Below, piece after piece: positions 1 to 12,481 of a stretch of 64,000 bases of DNA (the first letter of the stretch is position 1; the number at the start of each line of letters is the position of its first letter). Made by a program: the position numbers and the translations under genes. The notes beneath the pieces were generated by a model. That model did no database searches and was not told the origin of the DNA. It saw only the letters and a list, made by a program, of their open reading frames with translations. Source of the DNA: Asterella californica (Eukaryota; Streptophyta; Marchantiopsida; Marchantiales; Aytoniaceae); assembly GCA_036924285.1 (NCBI GenBank), contig JAYKYS010000004.1, positions 1,984,001 through 2,048,000 of the forward strand, given 5' to 3'.

Positions 1-600
1 AGTAACTCTGACAAAACCTCCATCTCACCATTTGGTTCTCGACGAGTTTTCGACCTCCAACTCTTCCACACTTCGTACTTCAAAGGTCTCTCTGATCACC
101 GCTTATGCACGAAGAGTAACAATATATCACATTTCTCTTGAATTTCTGGAATTTATAGTAAACGGAACTTACTATTGAGACATACATGCACATGTCAGAA
201 TGTAGACGTATAACTAGTGTACCTTATCTATGTAAATATGGAATGCTAGTGTGGTGCTATATACGATATAATCCATACTATGCGTCAAAGTATCATGGTG
301 ATAGTCTAATCCGAGGAGATAAGATATCTGCTAATGTGTTATTACAATGTGAAGTCTTGGTGTTAAACAACGTATATTCAATAAAGAAATACATCCAATG
401 CAACCACATGCTATGTAATAGGATAACATCTGTCCTCCTCGAAAGCAAAGCGATTCCACACACGTAGGTTCAACTAAGATCATAGGATGGAATTTTATCC
501 ACCTATTACAAAAATGTTTTTTACTGCACCATTGGATAATCCTTGTCGAGGTGATCAAAATTGTTCTTTTTATCATCATGAATGGAGGTAAGAGCTAAGA
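1..600. other. No recognisable gene
   Basis: AT-rich DNA with short overlapping open frames on both strands and no recognisable domain, RNA gene or repeat. Confidence 0.5.
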
Positions 601-639
601 CTACGGAGTTATGAGCAATTGCAACTTTTAGAGTTTCAC

Positions 640-1000
640 ACCTCACGATGTTGACGGGGTGTTTGACAGGCTGATGTGGCATCCGAGATGCTGATGGAGC
701 AAGATGCTGATATGGCGGGTATTGACTGGATAGAGATGCTGACGGGACATTATGACTGAGGTGATAGTTTAAGATGATGTGTCATCGTGCATGTGTGTCA
801 CTTGGTGACCTGACACACTTGACACTTGAGAAGCATGCATGGAGTACACTTGGCATGCACACAGAGTGAAACTTGACCTTTTATCCCTTAGCTTCCAAAC
901 ACTATTAAAGTCAGGGGTTCTAGGATTTAGTCTAGAGATTTTGTAAAAGTGACGAGAGGTTGTCCAATTATTTTGCTTAGATTTTTGGAACTTGGGAGAT
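640..1000. repeat. Possible degraded LTR (left copy)
   Basis: The stretch holds repeated GATGCTGAT-like words and the words TCACTTGG and ACTTGAGAAG about 30 bases apart. The same two words occur with similar spacing near 8,380-8,420. This could be one LTR of an old element spanning the gag and pol remnants between them. The resemblance is patchy and no TG...CA ends were found, so this is weak. Confidence 0.2.
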
Positions 1001-3859
1001 TAGGTTGGAGTCATTTTGATCACTTTTGGATCTAAGCACCAAAACTACGATGCCTCGCACAATGTTTTGTCTTGGGAGGATAGATTTTCTCGAGTCCATA
1101 TTACATGTGTCACGAATGTAAAGTTTGGACTTAAGGAGACGAAGAAACAACCATTTGAAGTTTTCAAGTAAAACTACGCGAGCCCTCGTATAGTTTCACC
1201 ACAAGAAGGAGTTGAGAAGGTCTGGGTCACTTTAATCATAGGAGGTCTTGGGTGCGACTACAAGAAAAGTCCGTGATGTCATCGTTGACATCGAAGACGA
1301 GCGACATGTTGAGGATGAAGGAGAGTGGACGGACGCTCTCGAGGCTATAGGTATAAGATGATGGATGGGGATGTAAGAGAAAAAAGTCATTGCTGAAGAT
1401 GATTAAGGTTAGGAGGATGATGCTTGGAAGGTTGTAAAGGTTTTCAGAAGAGAAGACAAGGAAGGATGATGTTTGAGAAAGATACCATTGTACAACGAGA
1501 CAATAATTGTTGCGGTTTAGGATTTTGGTTGTGGATGTGGATTTTTTCAGAAAACAAAAAAGAAGAGATGGATACAAAAGATGACATGTACATGTTTGAG
1601 GTTGAAGGTGACAATCAGAATGTAAGGTGATGACTAGGATGATGGGTGATGTCTACTATGACACTAAGGTCATAAACCTCGATGACACTAAGGTCATAAA
1701 CGTTTCTAGAATATGATGGTTTACTCCTCCTATGTCTTCAAACGCATATTGAAAGATGTGTGATTTAGAGAGAGTGACTAAAGACAAACGGATGGATGAA
1801 GGCTGAAGAAGAGGATCGATGAGCATAGATCTAGGGAAAATCATGACAAGGTTGCAACTTCAAGATGATGATCATGTTTCAAACTTGAAGATGAGGTTGA
1901 CTAAAATTGAGAAGTAGGATGACAAGACGCGTGTGCGTGCCGATCCATTCTTTGGTTGGCATCTTTGGTGCATACCGGAGGATGCATAAGTTTAGAGGGG
2001 GTGGATGTCGGATGTGGACCGGCTCCTACTTGAACATCATATCTTGAGGTTTTATACTTTCGCTCCAAAGATGCTCATGGAGAGAAATAATGACTTTCTG
2101 ATCTATTTCGGATCTCGATTATCATTGCACCAAGTGGCAGAGCTCGTTGTTAGGTTCTCAAAGACACTTTATTTGTTTCGTGGGCACTTAATGGTGATGT
2201 TATGAAGCTCGAAAGATAAGAAATCAAGCTAAGTCTTAGCTTACTGATGCTGATTGGGTAATTGCGGTTCTTGGCGCTATACTAAGGATGCAAGGAGGTT
2301 GCTTGGGAAGAATCTGGAGAGAACATCACTTACTGTGACTGACGTAAGAGGGTAGCTTTTAAGGGCTAGCTTGTATCTACAACTTGTCGATGAATGTTTC
2401 GAGAGAATGAGAGGTCCAATGTATTTGCACAAGGTGTCATTGTGCTCAGATCTATGCATGATATGTGCTGGTTAAGATGGTTCGTCAACAGGTAGATCAG
2501 GAAGTGTGCTCTGATAGAAATTGGGACGTAGAGAAATAGATTTGGAGTCTTTCAATGACCGGCAAAGGAGAGTTAGACCGTTCCGACCGTTCCGGTCGTT
2601 ACGGTAATTTTGGTGTGTAAAATTGCTATCTTTGGATCCATGGGGATCAGAGAGTTCTTTAGGAAATTGAAGACGATACAAAGTTTCATCATACAATTTG
2701 AGAGATGTGAGAGAAACTATCTCGCAACGCTTTTGTCAGTTTTTCGTTCAATTTATGACTTGAAGTTGGATGGTTCTTCAAGATCAATGAGCAAAGCTCT
2801 TCATTCTTGGTGCCTACGCGATCAGGGATTCTTTATCTACGCACAGGAGGATACCGTATGTGGATTAGATTGTTGGTTTGGGTGTGGTGAGCGAGTTTGA
2901 GCCGTAGGGAGTCGATTTACATCAGTTTTTTGCTTCTTGCGACCAAATTTCTTGCATGGTTTTGTGAGGAGAACTCCAAATGGCTTGTTTCAATTCTCGC
3001 TGGGATCAAGGTAGTCATATCTACTTATCAAGAAAGACGCATAGATCGGACTATTCGTTTGGACGGTGTGCGTGGAGTTAAGCTATAGGGAAGAGGTTTT
3101 AAAATTTTGATCACATGCGACTAAAAATTGTTCATATCTTGGATGTTGGATGTCAGATCTAAAGGTTCTTGGAGCCAACAGAGTCAAGAAAGAAGACCCT
3201 ATCGACATCTGAAGACTGTTTGGTGCAAGAAGAAAATTCCCATATAGACCTTCTTCAGTTCCTTTGCTATAGTTTTTATCTTTTTGGATTCGTTAGAGTC
3301 TAGTTGGTTATGTACGGCTTGTGATAGCTAGTTTTAGCTAAGAGTTTGTACATGAGTGTTGTTTGGATCTGGGCTTGAATTGTGCTATATTGATGCAAAG
3401 CTTTTTGTTAGCAAATGAGTGTTTCTCTTACTTTGAGCTACGCTTCGATATTTTTGGGTCTAGGTTGAGATTCAGAGGTTTGTTTTAGGAGGTTGGATGC
3501 AGATTACATACCACTTAGGTCTGTTTCTGCATCCACTCAGTTTTGTATTCTTAGAGAGAAAGAAACTGGAGTGTATATAAAGTGGGAGTTGGTATATCTT
3601 GCGAAGCTTGTTCTTGTGGTTGTTTCTCTTTTTCTTGTCTCTGTTGAGCACACAATATCTCCATAACCAAGAACCTCGCATCTTCTTGGACAACCATCAT
3701 GCAAAATCTGATATGATATGGTGATTAAATCGACGTGAAGGTTCGGGGTGGAGAATTTTTTGTGTTGGAACTTGGAAGAGAAGATCAACAATCATGATTG
3801 AGGATGAAGATGGATACCGTTGTTCGGAAGGATGCTGCGGATCTAGGATGATGGATATG
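1001..3859. other. Unrecognised, probably retroelement-derived
   Basis: There are short plus-strand open frames at 2005-2205, 2610-2900 and 2897-3088, but none has a recognisable motif and all are interrupted. Composition resembles the gag remnant that follows, so this may be 5' or untranslated DNA of the same old element. No coding assignment is made. Confidence 0.4.
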
Positions 3860-5090
3860 TAGAAGGTTTGGGATCATGGGAGGAAGGGACGAGCAATGAC
3901 TATGGACGAGATGACTAGATTAGAATAGATATCAGGAGTGCAGTTAGATGCAACAACTGCACGAATGTTTCAAGCCTTAACTTTGTTTTTGTGACAAGAG
4001 CAAAAGAACAAACAACAAGAGACTTTGAGGACGAATGTGCTTCGAAAGATGATCGACAAATTCGAATGTTTGATGGGAGTGACATTTCAAAGTACTTGAG
4101 ATGTTACAAGAGGAAGATGGATTTGGATCAAGTATCAAAGAAAGAGATGATCGAGACATTCGAACTCGCTGCGATGTCTGAGATAAGGGAGCATGTGAAG
4201 AGTCTAACAAAGCGTTTTGGGAGGAACTGAGATACGTCTTTACAAACGTTGATGGAGGAATATTTCTTGAGAAACTTAGATAGAATAACCAAGAAATTGT
4301 GTTTTGGATGGGTCAACCGACCTAACAAGGTTTACAGCCTACATAGCTGTTAAGGGAGTTCGAGAGACAATTCTCTGAACTATCTCAGGTAGAGAAGCTA
4401 ACCTTGGAGACCTACAAGACAGAGTTGCTTCTACAAGCTGTTGATGAACCATAGCAAGAACAATTGAAATTACTTCTGGAGAATGGGGATGAAGAAGAAG
4501 GATTGACAAGAGACTGGGAGATTCTGCATGAAGCAGTTAAGCTTCTTGCCAAACGAAGACATACAAGGGAATAGGTTACAAGGTTGACACCTGTATCACT
4601 GACTACCACACCAGTTTTGGTAGTACTTGAGGTTCAACCCCCAGTTGTGATCGTAGAGGAGGAGGTTCCAACCATCAAAGACCTACGGCAAAAGATGCAA
4701 GATCTGCAAGCTAAGGTTACTAGGTTGGAGGATAAGGGATCTCGACTGAGACAAGAGCTTGTACCCAAACCAACTCGAGTACATCAGTGTATGTGGTGTG
4801 ATGGTACTGATCATTAATGAGAGGAATGCATGGACTTTGCAGGGTCTTTGCAATAAGAGGTTATTGCTTGGGAGAATGAAAAAGTTACATTCAGAAGTAC
4901 GAGTACTCCCTTTCAAGTCAATGTTGGTAAAGGAGGAATGAAGAAGTTGGTCGATGATTATTTTGTGACACATGTAGTTATAGCTATCCAAACTACAAGC
5001 TATGGTGCTAGGGTGGAAGAGATTGAGCATGATCTTCATAAGGATGATTTGGACGAGCACCTAGAACCAAACGAGCTCTAGTTGGATAGT
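3860..5090 (+). pseudogene. Ty3/gypsy Gag remnant
   Basis: This is a decayed Gag (capsid and nucleocapsid) region of an LTR retrotransposon. Gag would package element RNA in cytoplasmic particles. Read across frames, an N-terminal helical part (about 3,870-4,060) is followed by a capsid-like part with the words FDGSDISKYL, EMIETFELAA and KRFG (4,060-4,230), then QVEKLTLETYKTELLLQAV near 4,390. A coiled-coil segment at 4,670-4,755 (DLRQKMQDLQAKVTRLED) leads into a zinc knuckle at about 4,790-4,830 with C-X2-C-X4-H-X4-C spacing. An in-frame TAA follows the histidine of the knuckle. Further stops lie near 4,450 and 4,570, and there is a frame change near 4,060, so it is dead. The style matches plant gypsy Gag, not copia Gag, although copia pol lies immediately downstream. 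Confidence 0.7.
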
Positions 5091-5229
5091 GCATCCATGA
5101 TGCAGAAGAGACAAGAGGATATAAGAGAAGAGACTTCTTTTGAGAAGCAGACTTGGGAGGAGAAAGTTCAAGAGAGATTGTTTCTCCAGACCTGACAATG
5201 GAGAACAGTTCTTCACAACCGAAGGAGAT

Positions 5230-7500
5230 GGCTAAGAGGTTGACAATGGACATGAGTGATCTGGTTGCATGCAGATAACAACCAGATATTGGTATGACGA
5301 AAGATGTAAAGAGAGGTTGAGAGGAACGCATTCAAGATGCAAAGATTATATTCATACGAGTTCTGACATGATTACAAGTCTTTCCAAATTTAGATCCAGT
5401 GAGCCCACTAGAGTCTGTGCATCATGTCAATTCGACAAGCAAGCTAGACATCTCCTTAAAGGATTAGGTAGAAGAGCGAACAAGCTCTTGGAGCTTGTTC
5501 GCTCTGATGCACTGATGTATAGACTGCTTCTCAGCCATGTATGATCAGTTTCTAGTACTTCGTGTCCTTCGTTGATGATCATTCGTGTTATACTTGAATT
5601 TATTTGTTGAGAAACAGTCTGGAGAATCTATCCTCTATCTGAGATCTGATGAAATAGACGATTCCTTAATGAAGAGTTCGTTGCATATGTACGTGAGCAT
5701 GGCATCCAACGCCAGAAGAAATGCAGTTACAGTCTGCAACAGAACAAGGTTACAAAGTACAAGAATCCACACATAGCAGAAGTTGCGCATGCTATGTTGA
5801 ACGAGAAGATCATACATAGACCTCACTAGACAAAAGTTGTTTCATGTGCGGTGTATCTCATGAATCAGACGTCTACTACGATAGTCCACGGTCAGACACT
5901 GATGGAGGTCTTCACAAACAATAAGCTTGATTACTCTTTTCTTAAAGTTTTTTGATGTATCTATTATGTGTATATACTTGATGAGAAACGTAAGAAACTA
6001 GATCTGAAAGCAGATAGATGTATCTTCCTTGGATATGCTTCTGATACGAAAGGATATAGATGTTACAATCATTCGTCGAAGCAGTTCTATATCAGTAGAG
6101 ATGTTGTCTTTGATGAGCTACAGTCTTGGTTTGCTCTTGCACCTGCCGTAGCCACCCATGTACCTATTGTAGAACAAAGGAGTCAGTCCACTGCAGTACC
6201 TCAGAGTAGTACGTTGACTGGAAGACATGGAAAAATCATTGATTTAGATCAGAATCAGTTCTACATAGAGCTATTGTTAATGCTGAAGTCCATGTAACAC
6301 AGCCTAGTGGGACTAGTGTAGTTTCTACAAAAGATGAGCCAGTGCTATTACAACGTATGTTTGACTCATCCAGATATGTGGATCTTCCACATTCTTTGGA
6401 TACTTTGTCTTAGACCTTGGCGTCTATGTCAGATCATTCGAGATGACGATGCACAAAGCCCAATGGATGAGTGTTACGGAAGCTGAGCTTGCTGCGCTTC
6501 ACCACCAACATACGTGAGAGTTGGTGGACTTATTTGAGAGTAAGAAGACGATTGGTTGCAGATGGATTCTCATATCAAGCTCAACTCGGATGGTACCGTG
6601 TCGTACAAGGTCAGATTGGTAGCCAAGGACTACACGTAGCAACATGGAGTGGATTTTGAGGAGACTTTTGCTCCAGTTGTGAAGATGGTGACTATTCGAA
6701 TCGCAGTAGTAGTTACGACTCAGAAAGGTTGGAAGATGCACCAGATGAACTTCAAGAACGTCTTCCTCAACGGTGATCTTGAGGAGTAGGTCTACATGCA
6801 GCAACCTCCAAGTTATGAGGATCCTAAGTTCTCTTCCGTGTGTGTAAGTTACAAAAAACTCTCTATGACCTGAAACAGGTACCAAGAGCATGGTATGCAA
6901 AGATCAGTTCTTACTTGCAGTCTCTTGGTTTTCATCTCTGTTGTCAGACTCGATCTTGTATTTATTAAGAATACGAGATCAGACTGTGATGATCACCATC
7001 TATGTTGATGATCTGATCATTATCCGTAACAATGAGGAGCTTATTTTTCATATCAAAGATCACTTGAAATCTGAGTTCGAAATGATGGACTTAGGAGAGA
7101 TCAAGTACTTCCTTGCTGTGGAGTTCATTAGAGATAGGAAGGATGTTTGGCTTGTACAGCGACAATATGCTCGCAGTATGCTTGAGAGATTTGGTATGCT
7201 TGACTTTAAATCTATTGCTACACCATTAGAGCAAGGAGTAAAGCTAAGAGCAGAGGATGGTGAGTTACATGATGATCCTCGTATACAAAAAGATGGTTGG
7301 GAGTCATATCTACCTGACTATCACCAGATCAGACTTGAGCTATGTCGTCGATCTAATCAGTCAGTTTATGCAATCATCACAGAGATCACATTTGGAGGCT
7401 GTCAAGCGGATCCTCCGCTACGTGAAGTTTTTGATGCAATAAGGACTTCACTATCGATATGGTGGATCATTGTTTTTACATAACTACACTGATGTTGATT
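5230..7500 (+). pseudogene. Ty1/copia Pol remnant (integrase, RT, part of RNase H)
   Basis: This is a decayed copia polyprotein whose normal job is copying element RNA into DNA and integrating it. In copia order, the pre-integrase zinc region has CASCQFDKQAR and LELVRSD (5,430-5,510). Integrase-core remnants follow (DDHS-like near 5,573, SCAVYLMNQT near 5,840), then LDLKADRCIFLGYASDTKGY at 6,000-6,060. Reverse transcriptase has DFEETFAPVVKM near 6,650, a LYDLKQVPRAWY word near 6,865 and the catalytic YVDD at about 7,000-7,012, then SEFEMMDLGEIKYFL. RNase H begins at about 7,300 and stops near HNYTDVD at 7,490, so its C-terminus and any 3' LTR are missing or unrecognised. Many stops and frame changes show it is not functional. 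Integrase preceding RT identifies it as copia. Confidence 0.85.
5473..5505. repeat. Perfect 15-bp hairpin inside copia integrase
   Basis: AGAGCGAACAAGCTC, the three bases TTG, then the exact reverse complement. It lies in sequence still readable as integrase (around ANKLLELVRSD). Confidence 0.85.
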
Positions 7501-7644
7501 GAACAAGGAATCTTTAAATATAAATGCTTTCACATGTCAAAGAATAAAAATGAACTAAACTACATCTAGTGAAATGACGTGTGATGAAGACATGTTTATA
7601 TTCATCAACCACTTAGTAAGCTCTTTTTGCCAGCATGAAGAAAT

Positions 7645-7687
7645 CAGACTGAAATACAAAGAATTTCAGACTGAAATACAAAGATTT
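7645..7687 (+). repeat. 22-bp tandem duplication
   Basis: The unit beginning CAGACTGAAATACAAAGA occurs twice with a period of 22 bases. Confidence 0.85.
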
Positions 7688-7835
7688 GTGCAAGCTAATA
7701 ACCTAACAAATGAAAACAACCTGCGGTCAAGTAAAGATAAATTTGTTATGATCTTCTAAGCCGGTGAAATAGAGAGATAAATTAAAGTCGGTGTCAATAA
7801 AGTTGCTAGAGTTTTTTTGTGTTTATAAAAGTATA

Positions 7836-7867
7836 AGCATGATTTGTCAAATATGACAAATCATGCT
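7836..7867. repeat. Perfect 14-bp hairpin
   Basis: AGCATGATTTGTCA and its exact reverse complement are separated by AATA. Confidence 0.85.
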
Positions 7868-8099
7868 ATTAATTTTATCATAAGTTGGATTGTTTATTCT
7901 AAAATATTTCTTTTTGAATTTTTAGTTTTTAATTAATTTTTGTTGTTATAATAGAATATCATTCCATGCAATTATATTTTTATTCATACTATACTTTCTT
8001 CAACTTGCTTATAATGAACATCTTAGTGCACCATTACATATGACTCGTCAAATTGACTAGCTTCAATTTTTTAACTATCTCAAACAAACGCGTATGAAA

Positions 8100-8540
8100 A
8101 GAGTTACGGTGATTTGAACTTTTATCGGGTCATTAGATCATTGGACTTTGAAGCTAGACTGGAATGCTGACATGTCATCTCGGATTGACATGGCACATCA
8201 GACTGAAATTTTTCTGATGGGGCACAATTACTTGGCACTTTGTTTTCATAACAGTGTTGCTTAATTTGATCAGATTGTGATGTGCCAATCTGTTGATGTG
8301 GAGTTGAGATAACTATTAGGGTGACATGGCAACATGATGAGTAGACAAGCTCGATGATGTGATTTCTCGCATGATTTTCACTTGGGCAGCTGTATGGGAT
8401 ATTACTTGAGAAGTATATGTGACAAGCGAACATGAGTGTCATTTGGTTGATTTTGGACTAGATACTTGTACTAGCCAAAGTGCTTGCTAACAAGATAAAT
8501 GTGAAACCTCCTAAAGCTAAGGGGATTTTTGGAGTTAAGA
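8100..8540. repeat. Possible degraded LTR (right copy)
   Basis: The words TCACTTGG and ACTTGAGAAG, and GACATGGCA-type words, echo the 640-1,000 stretch. If real, the pair would bracket the gag and pol remnants. No termini were seen. Confidence 0.2.
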
Positions 8541-10479
8541 TGTCTGTATGCTACCGATTTCAAGTCATGTTCTTTAGGATTTCAAATTTTGATAGAAATA
8601 ATAGATTTTGAATGACTTGACAAAAAATCCTCTATGCACGTGAATGATGAAGCTTTTGAGAGGAGTTGAAAATGTCAAATTAGAAGATTTAGAAAGCCTT
8701 GATATACAAAGAAGAGTGTAATTTTTTATAGGTCAAGATGATAAACTGGAAAGATTTTTCCAATGATTTTCTAGTGTCACCAAAATTATCTCATTTGGCA
8801 ATGGTATGGGGAAGTTATGAAGGTTCAAGATTTGTTGTGAGGTTTAAAGTTCTCAAGAGTTAGAGAGAAAAGCATCCACACAAGCACAAGTCTTTAGGAT
8901 GCAGGTTGATGGGGATGTTCGCTGAGAGTAAACTAATTCAACACATTTTCAGCACAACAAAATCAACGGTTTTGGAGCAGCATGAAGAGAATTATTGACG
9001 TTTAAAATAAATAATAAATTTAGAGTTCTTTTAGGTCAAAGAAAACTTTCACAAGCATAAGCTTTTTAGGGTGCAATGTTGGTTTGCAGGGTCTCTAAGG
9101 AGTTTAGCTAGAGATAACTTACGTAACACAGGAAAGAGCTTTTTAAGGGCTTCCTGGTTGCATATGCATGATAGATTTTGGTTTAAAATTCTAAGAAAAC
9201 GCATGGATTTATCAAATATGTTTCTATATTTCTACCTACAAAAAGAATATATAATGTAAAATGAAGAATTATGTGTGTCTTTTGGTAGTGTTACTATAAT
9301 AATGTTGTTCGTCTTGTTCTTGTTCTTACTTACGAGAGAGTTTCGTAGCTAATGAGATATGATTACTCGATAATATTGAATAAATTTGTTAGTTAAGAAA
9401 ATTATGTGTTCTTGCAGAATTTCTCGAATTCATTATTGAGTTGGTTTATTACACCTTTATGTTAAATGTTGTAAGTGTATATCTCATGAAACTGGTGATG
9501 TTTCAGCTTGTAGCGTTTTGAAATGTCAAGTGATAGTACGTGTGCAATAGTGCACTTTGTGATTAATCAACATGAGTGAATGATCTTTTACTTGTATTCA
9601 AAGTTAAGTTCGACACTAACTCTTGAGGAAAGCTATTTACTAACGTGCACTAAAGGATGAGTTTTCTGATGATGTTAAAATATTCTCGAGAGAATATTAT
9701 TTGAGAGGTTTTACCAACAACTAAAAAATATCACATATGAAGATGATTGTTGTTCATGTTTAATTCATTGATTTTGGAAGTAAATATCTGAAATAACTCT
9801 ATCACTTTCGTAAAAGTAGTCATTTTGGTCATCATTTATTGACAACCCACTTTTAGCTCACTACATTTGTGTATAGAGAAAGAACAAGTTGGATCTAAAA
9901 ACTCTTGATAACTTTGGATACTCATAGAATAAGATAATTATTTTTCATAGGCGAGTGCTTAACAAACTCTATTGTGTCATTGAGTCTAGTATTCCACACG
10001 GGAAACTGCAACTAATCTTTGTGTTGCTAATGCAATAGTCTTGTTAATAGATTTTTTATTGCAAAAGAAACAAGTCGCTACGCATGCAATGGAATTACAA
10101 GGGCTATGCGTTTGCAAGAACTCACAATCCTAGAAGGTGAAATCTGTGAAGGTGAATATTAAAAGTGAAATCCATCTCACCTCACGAGTCTTAGAAGGTG
10201 ATACATATGAAGGTGTAATTCTAGAGATGTGGATGAATGTTAAAATAATGATGAAAACTAATATAGTCTTTGAAAGCCATGATAAGATTATCTTTAGATA
10301 TTGGAAGAAGTAGTTTTTAAATTTATGTAACTCGCAACGGGCATCTTTCAACATGTATTCATATGTTGATAGTAACATGTCTGCATCATTTATACAAATA
10401 TATAGTTGTGAAGCTTCGGATCATTTTGAGGATAGTGATCCTAAGAATCTTCAGATGTATGAAAATGTAGAAGTTTATG

Positions 10480-11295
10480 AGTCTTTGGACCGATTCGAAG
10501 GTAGTGATAAGTTACAACTGCAGAAAAGAACATTTAGAATATTGTGAAGGTTAGGAAGGATAATTTCAGACTGTGTTGTTACATACATTTCAAAATTTAT
10601 GAAAGTTAAGAAAAGATACATAAATGACATTGTGCTATTTTGTTTGTTATGCAATTATTATTAAAAAATATAAAGGAGTATATGAAGTTATAATTGTTGA
10701 AATTAGCTTTAACTCGATGCATATGAATTTGCATTGAATGGTTCGAATAATGAGCGTATGAAGAAAATAAATAGACTAATTTGTTTAGCTACATGAGAAT
10801 ATATTAACATATGATGATTTTTGAAATGAGAAAATATATAGTGAAGATTGTGAGAGATGTTATGAAGATTATGTACATTGGAGTATCCATAATATATAAG
10901 ATATGCAAGAAATGTATAGAATAATTTGAATCTTGAGGTCGTCTTGAGAGTAATGATGAATCGTAACTGCGAAATAAAACATTTGGAATATTATGGATGT
11001 TAAAATGAGCATGTTTATATTGTATTGAACAATTGTGGATGCATACATTAGGAATTTTGCAAAGTCAATAGCTCATGAAATGATGGTGATTTATAGTTTA
11101 TATAAGAATTTTTTTTTCAAGAAACGTAAAAGGGAGTATCTTGTTTCGCAAGTGTTGAAAATCTCTTGAATCTGAAATATATGGTCATGAACATCACTCG
11201 TATAGCTCTATTGATGAGTATACGAATAAAAGAAGATCCGATTTGCTTTTTCACGTAAATGAGAACATATTAACATGTGATGGCATTTTATAGAG
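10480..11295 (+). repeat. Diverged tandem duplication, period about 450-466 bp
   Basis: ACATTTAGAATATTGTGAAGG at 10,530 matches a near-copy at 10,979. ATGAGAATATATTAACAT at 10,793 matches a near-copy at 11,259. Words between them (GAATGG-TCGAATAA-GAGCGTATGAA and a diverged partner) keep the same order. The offset grows from about 449 to 466, showing small indels. The second unit runs up to the endonuclease end of the Helitron-like element, so the repeats may be its subterminal DNA. Confidence 0.55.
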
Positions 11296-11660
11296 AATAA
11301 AAATAAGATCATGATTTGTCCAATAAGCATGTGATGATGAAGAGAGATTTTCATACTGGGGTATGTTAGTCCATATTTGATCTAGATTTGATCCGTATTT
11401 TGTGGTTGGTTTTGTGAAAGTTCAGAAAAAGCTGAATGAATTCATGAAAGATGCGATAGCTGTAGTTTGATGATCATCAATTTTGAGCAGATCAATATTG
11501 AAATCTCCTATGATTACCGTGAGATATTCCTTATGTATGTTTTGAATAATGGTAGTAAAATTGATCAAAAACTCATCGACATGCAAAGTACCGTGTAATC
11601 CAGCTGTATCTTTTGGATTTATGGATATCTTAAATCTTTTTGATATAATGGAAGAAAAAT
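11220..11660 (-). pseudogene. AP-endonuclease-like domain of the Helitron-class element
   Basis: This is the C-terminal part of the element's polyprotein. Minus-strand translation gives VIIGDFNIDLL at about 11,475-11,510, the GDFN motif typical of the endonuclease/exonuclease/phosphatase fold. It is followed by SFMNSFSF, then TTKYGSNLDQIWTN (the TxxGSxLDxI motif) near 11,370-11,410, then YWTNHDLIFI near 11,300, equivalent to the SDHxxV/I motif with Asn in place of the usual Asp. One stop falls between SFSFF and the TT motif. The N-terminal catalytic half is not seen: the helicase remnant runs almost straight into it, suggesting an internal deletion that also removed the last helicase motifs. 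A non-LTR retrotransposon endonuclease is an alternative, but position and strand argue for a fusion with the helicase. Confidence 0.65.
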
Positions 11661-11667
11661 GATCTTT

Positions 11668-12456
11668 TCAATGAAATAAATATTTGTTCCCATCAGTTAT
11701 ACTAAATACATGTTGATTATGAAGTTTCGTATCTTTGTTAGTGTAAAATAAATGAGGTATATCGTTTGGTTTAGAATACATTTTTTGATAAGCTGAATTT
11801 AAATAATGTAGATTAGAAGATGTTTGTTGGTTAATGCAAATACGATTCAGAATTTGTATAAAATCTGTATTGTTCTGACGCATAGGTTGAGTCAGTTCAT
11901 AGTGTTTGAAAAATGAAGACATATGTTAGTGACAATATTTTGAGAATAAATATTAGAAGACTGAAAATCCATGAATCTTGAACAAGTTGTACTTGATAAA
12001 AATCACCGCAAACAATTATATCTATGTCATCGAATCGAAGGTTGAAATTATGAGTTATTTGTTGTAGTCTTTGGTTTATAAGAGAACATTCTTGCGCTCA
12101 CTAGAGAGATTTCGTCTATCACTAATAATCTTAATTTGCTATAATATTTGATGTATTTATCCAGTCGATTTGGACTTAATTTTGATCCATTCATATCGTA
12201 GTAGTCTTTCGGGACTGCTAAGGCACTATGAATAGTCATTCTTTGTATGTTATATGCAGCTCATCCTGTGTATGCTATCTTCAAAACTTTTATTTGTTCG
12301 GGATCATTAAACCTGGATTTATCATCTTTGTATATCCATGACAATCCTTGTATAATTTTTAATAAGGTGAATGTCTTACCGGTTCCTGCTTCTCCTGTAA
12401 GAAATAAATGGATTGGTTCATGTGGAAAATTTTTTTTTTGTACATACAATCATTGA
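11668..12456 (-). pseudogene. PIF1-type helicase domain of the Helitron-class element
   Basis: This is a superfamily 1B DNA helicase. The minus-strand reading gives Walker A LFLTGEAGTGKTFTLLK (about 12,365-12,415), then AYTG and AAYNIQRMTIHSAL (about 12,210-12,270). Walker B LLVIDEISLVSARMF is at about 12,080-12,125, motif III VCGDFYQVQLV near 11,990-12,020, and QPMRQNN at about 11,865-11,885. The segment ends with IPHLFYTNKDTKLHNQHVF near 11,710-11,770. Motifs V and VI are not seen. A stop interrupts TG-AAYNI, and frame changes occur near 12,060 and 11,930. Typical PIF1 spacing is otherwise kept, so it decayed fairly recently or slowly. Confidence 0.85.
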
Positions 12457-12481
12457 AGATTAGCTTTTGTTGTTTGTTCAA

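Larger units (their letters stand above)
7501..10479. other. AT-rich, no recognisable gene
   Basis: The DNA is AT-rich with many stops in all frames and no recognised domain. It includes a 22-bp tandem duplication, a perfect hairpin and a possible LTR remnant, listed separately. Confidence 0.5.
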
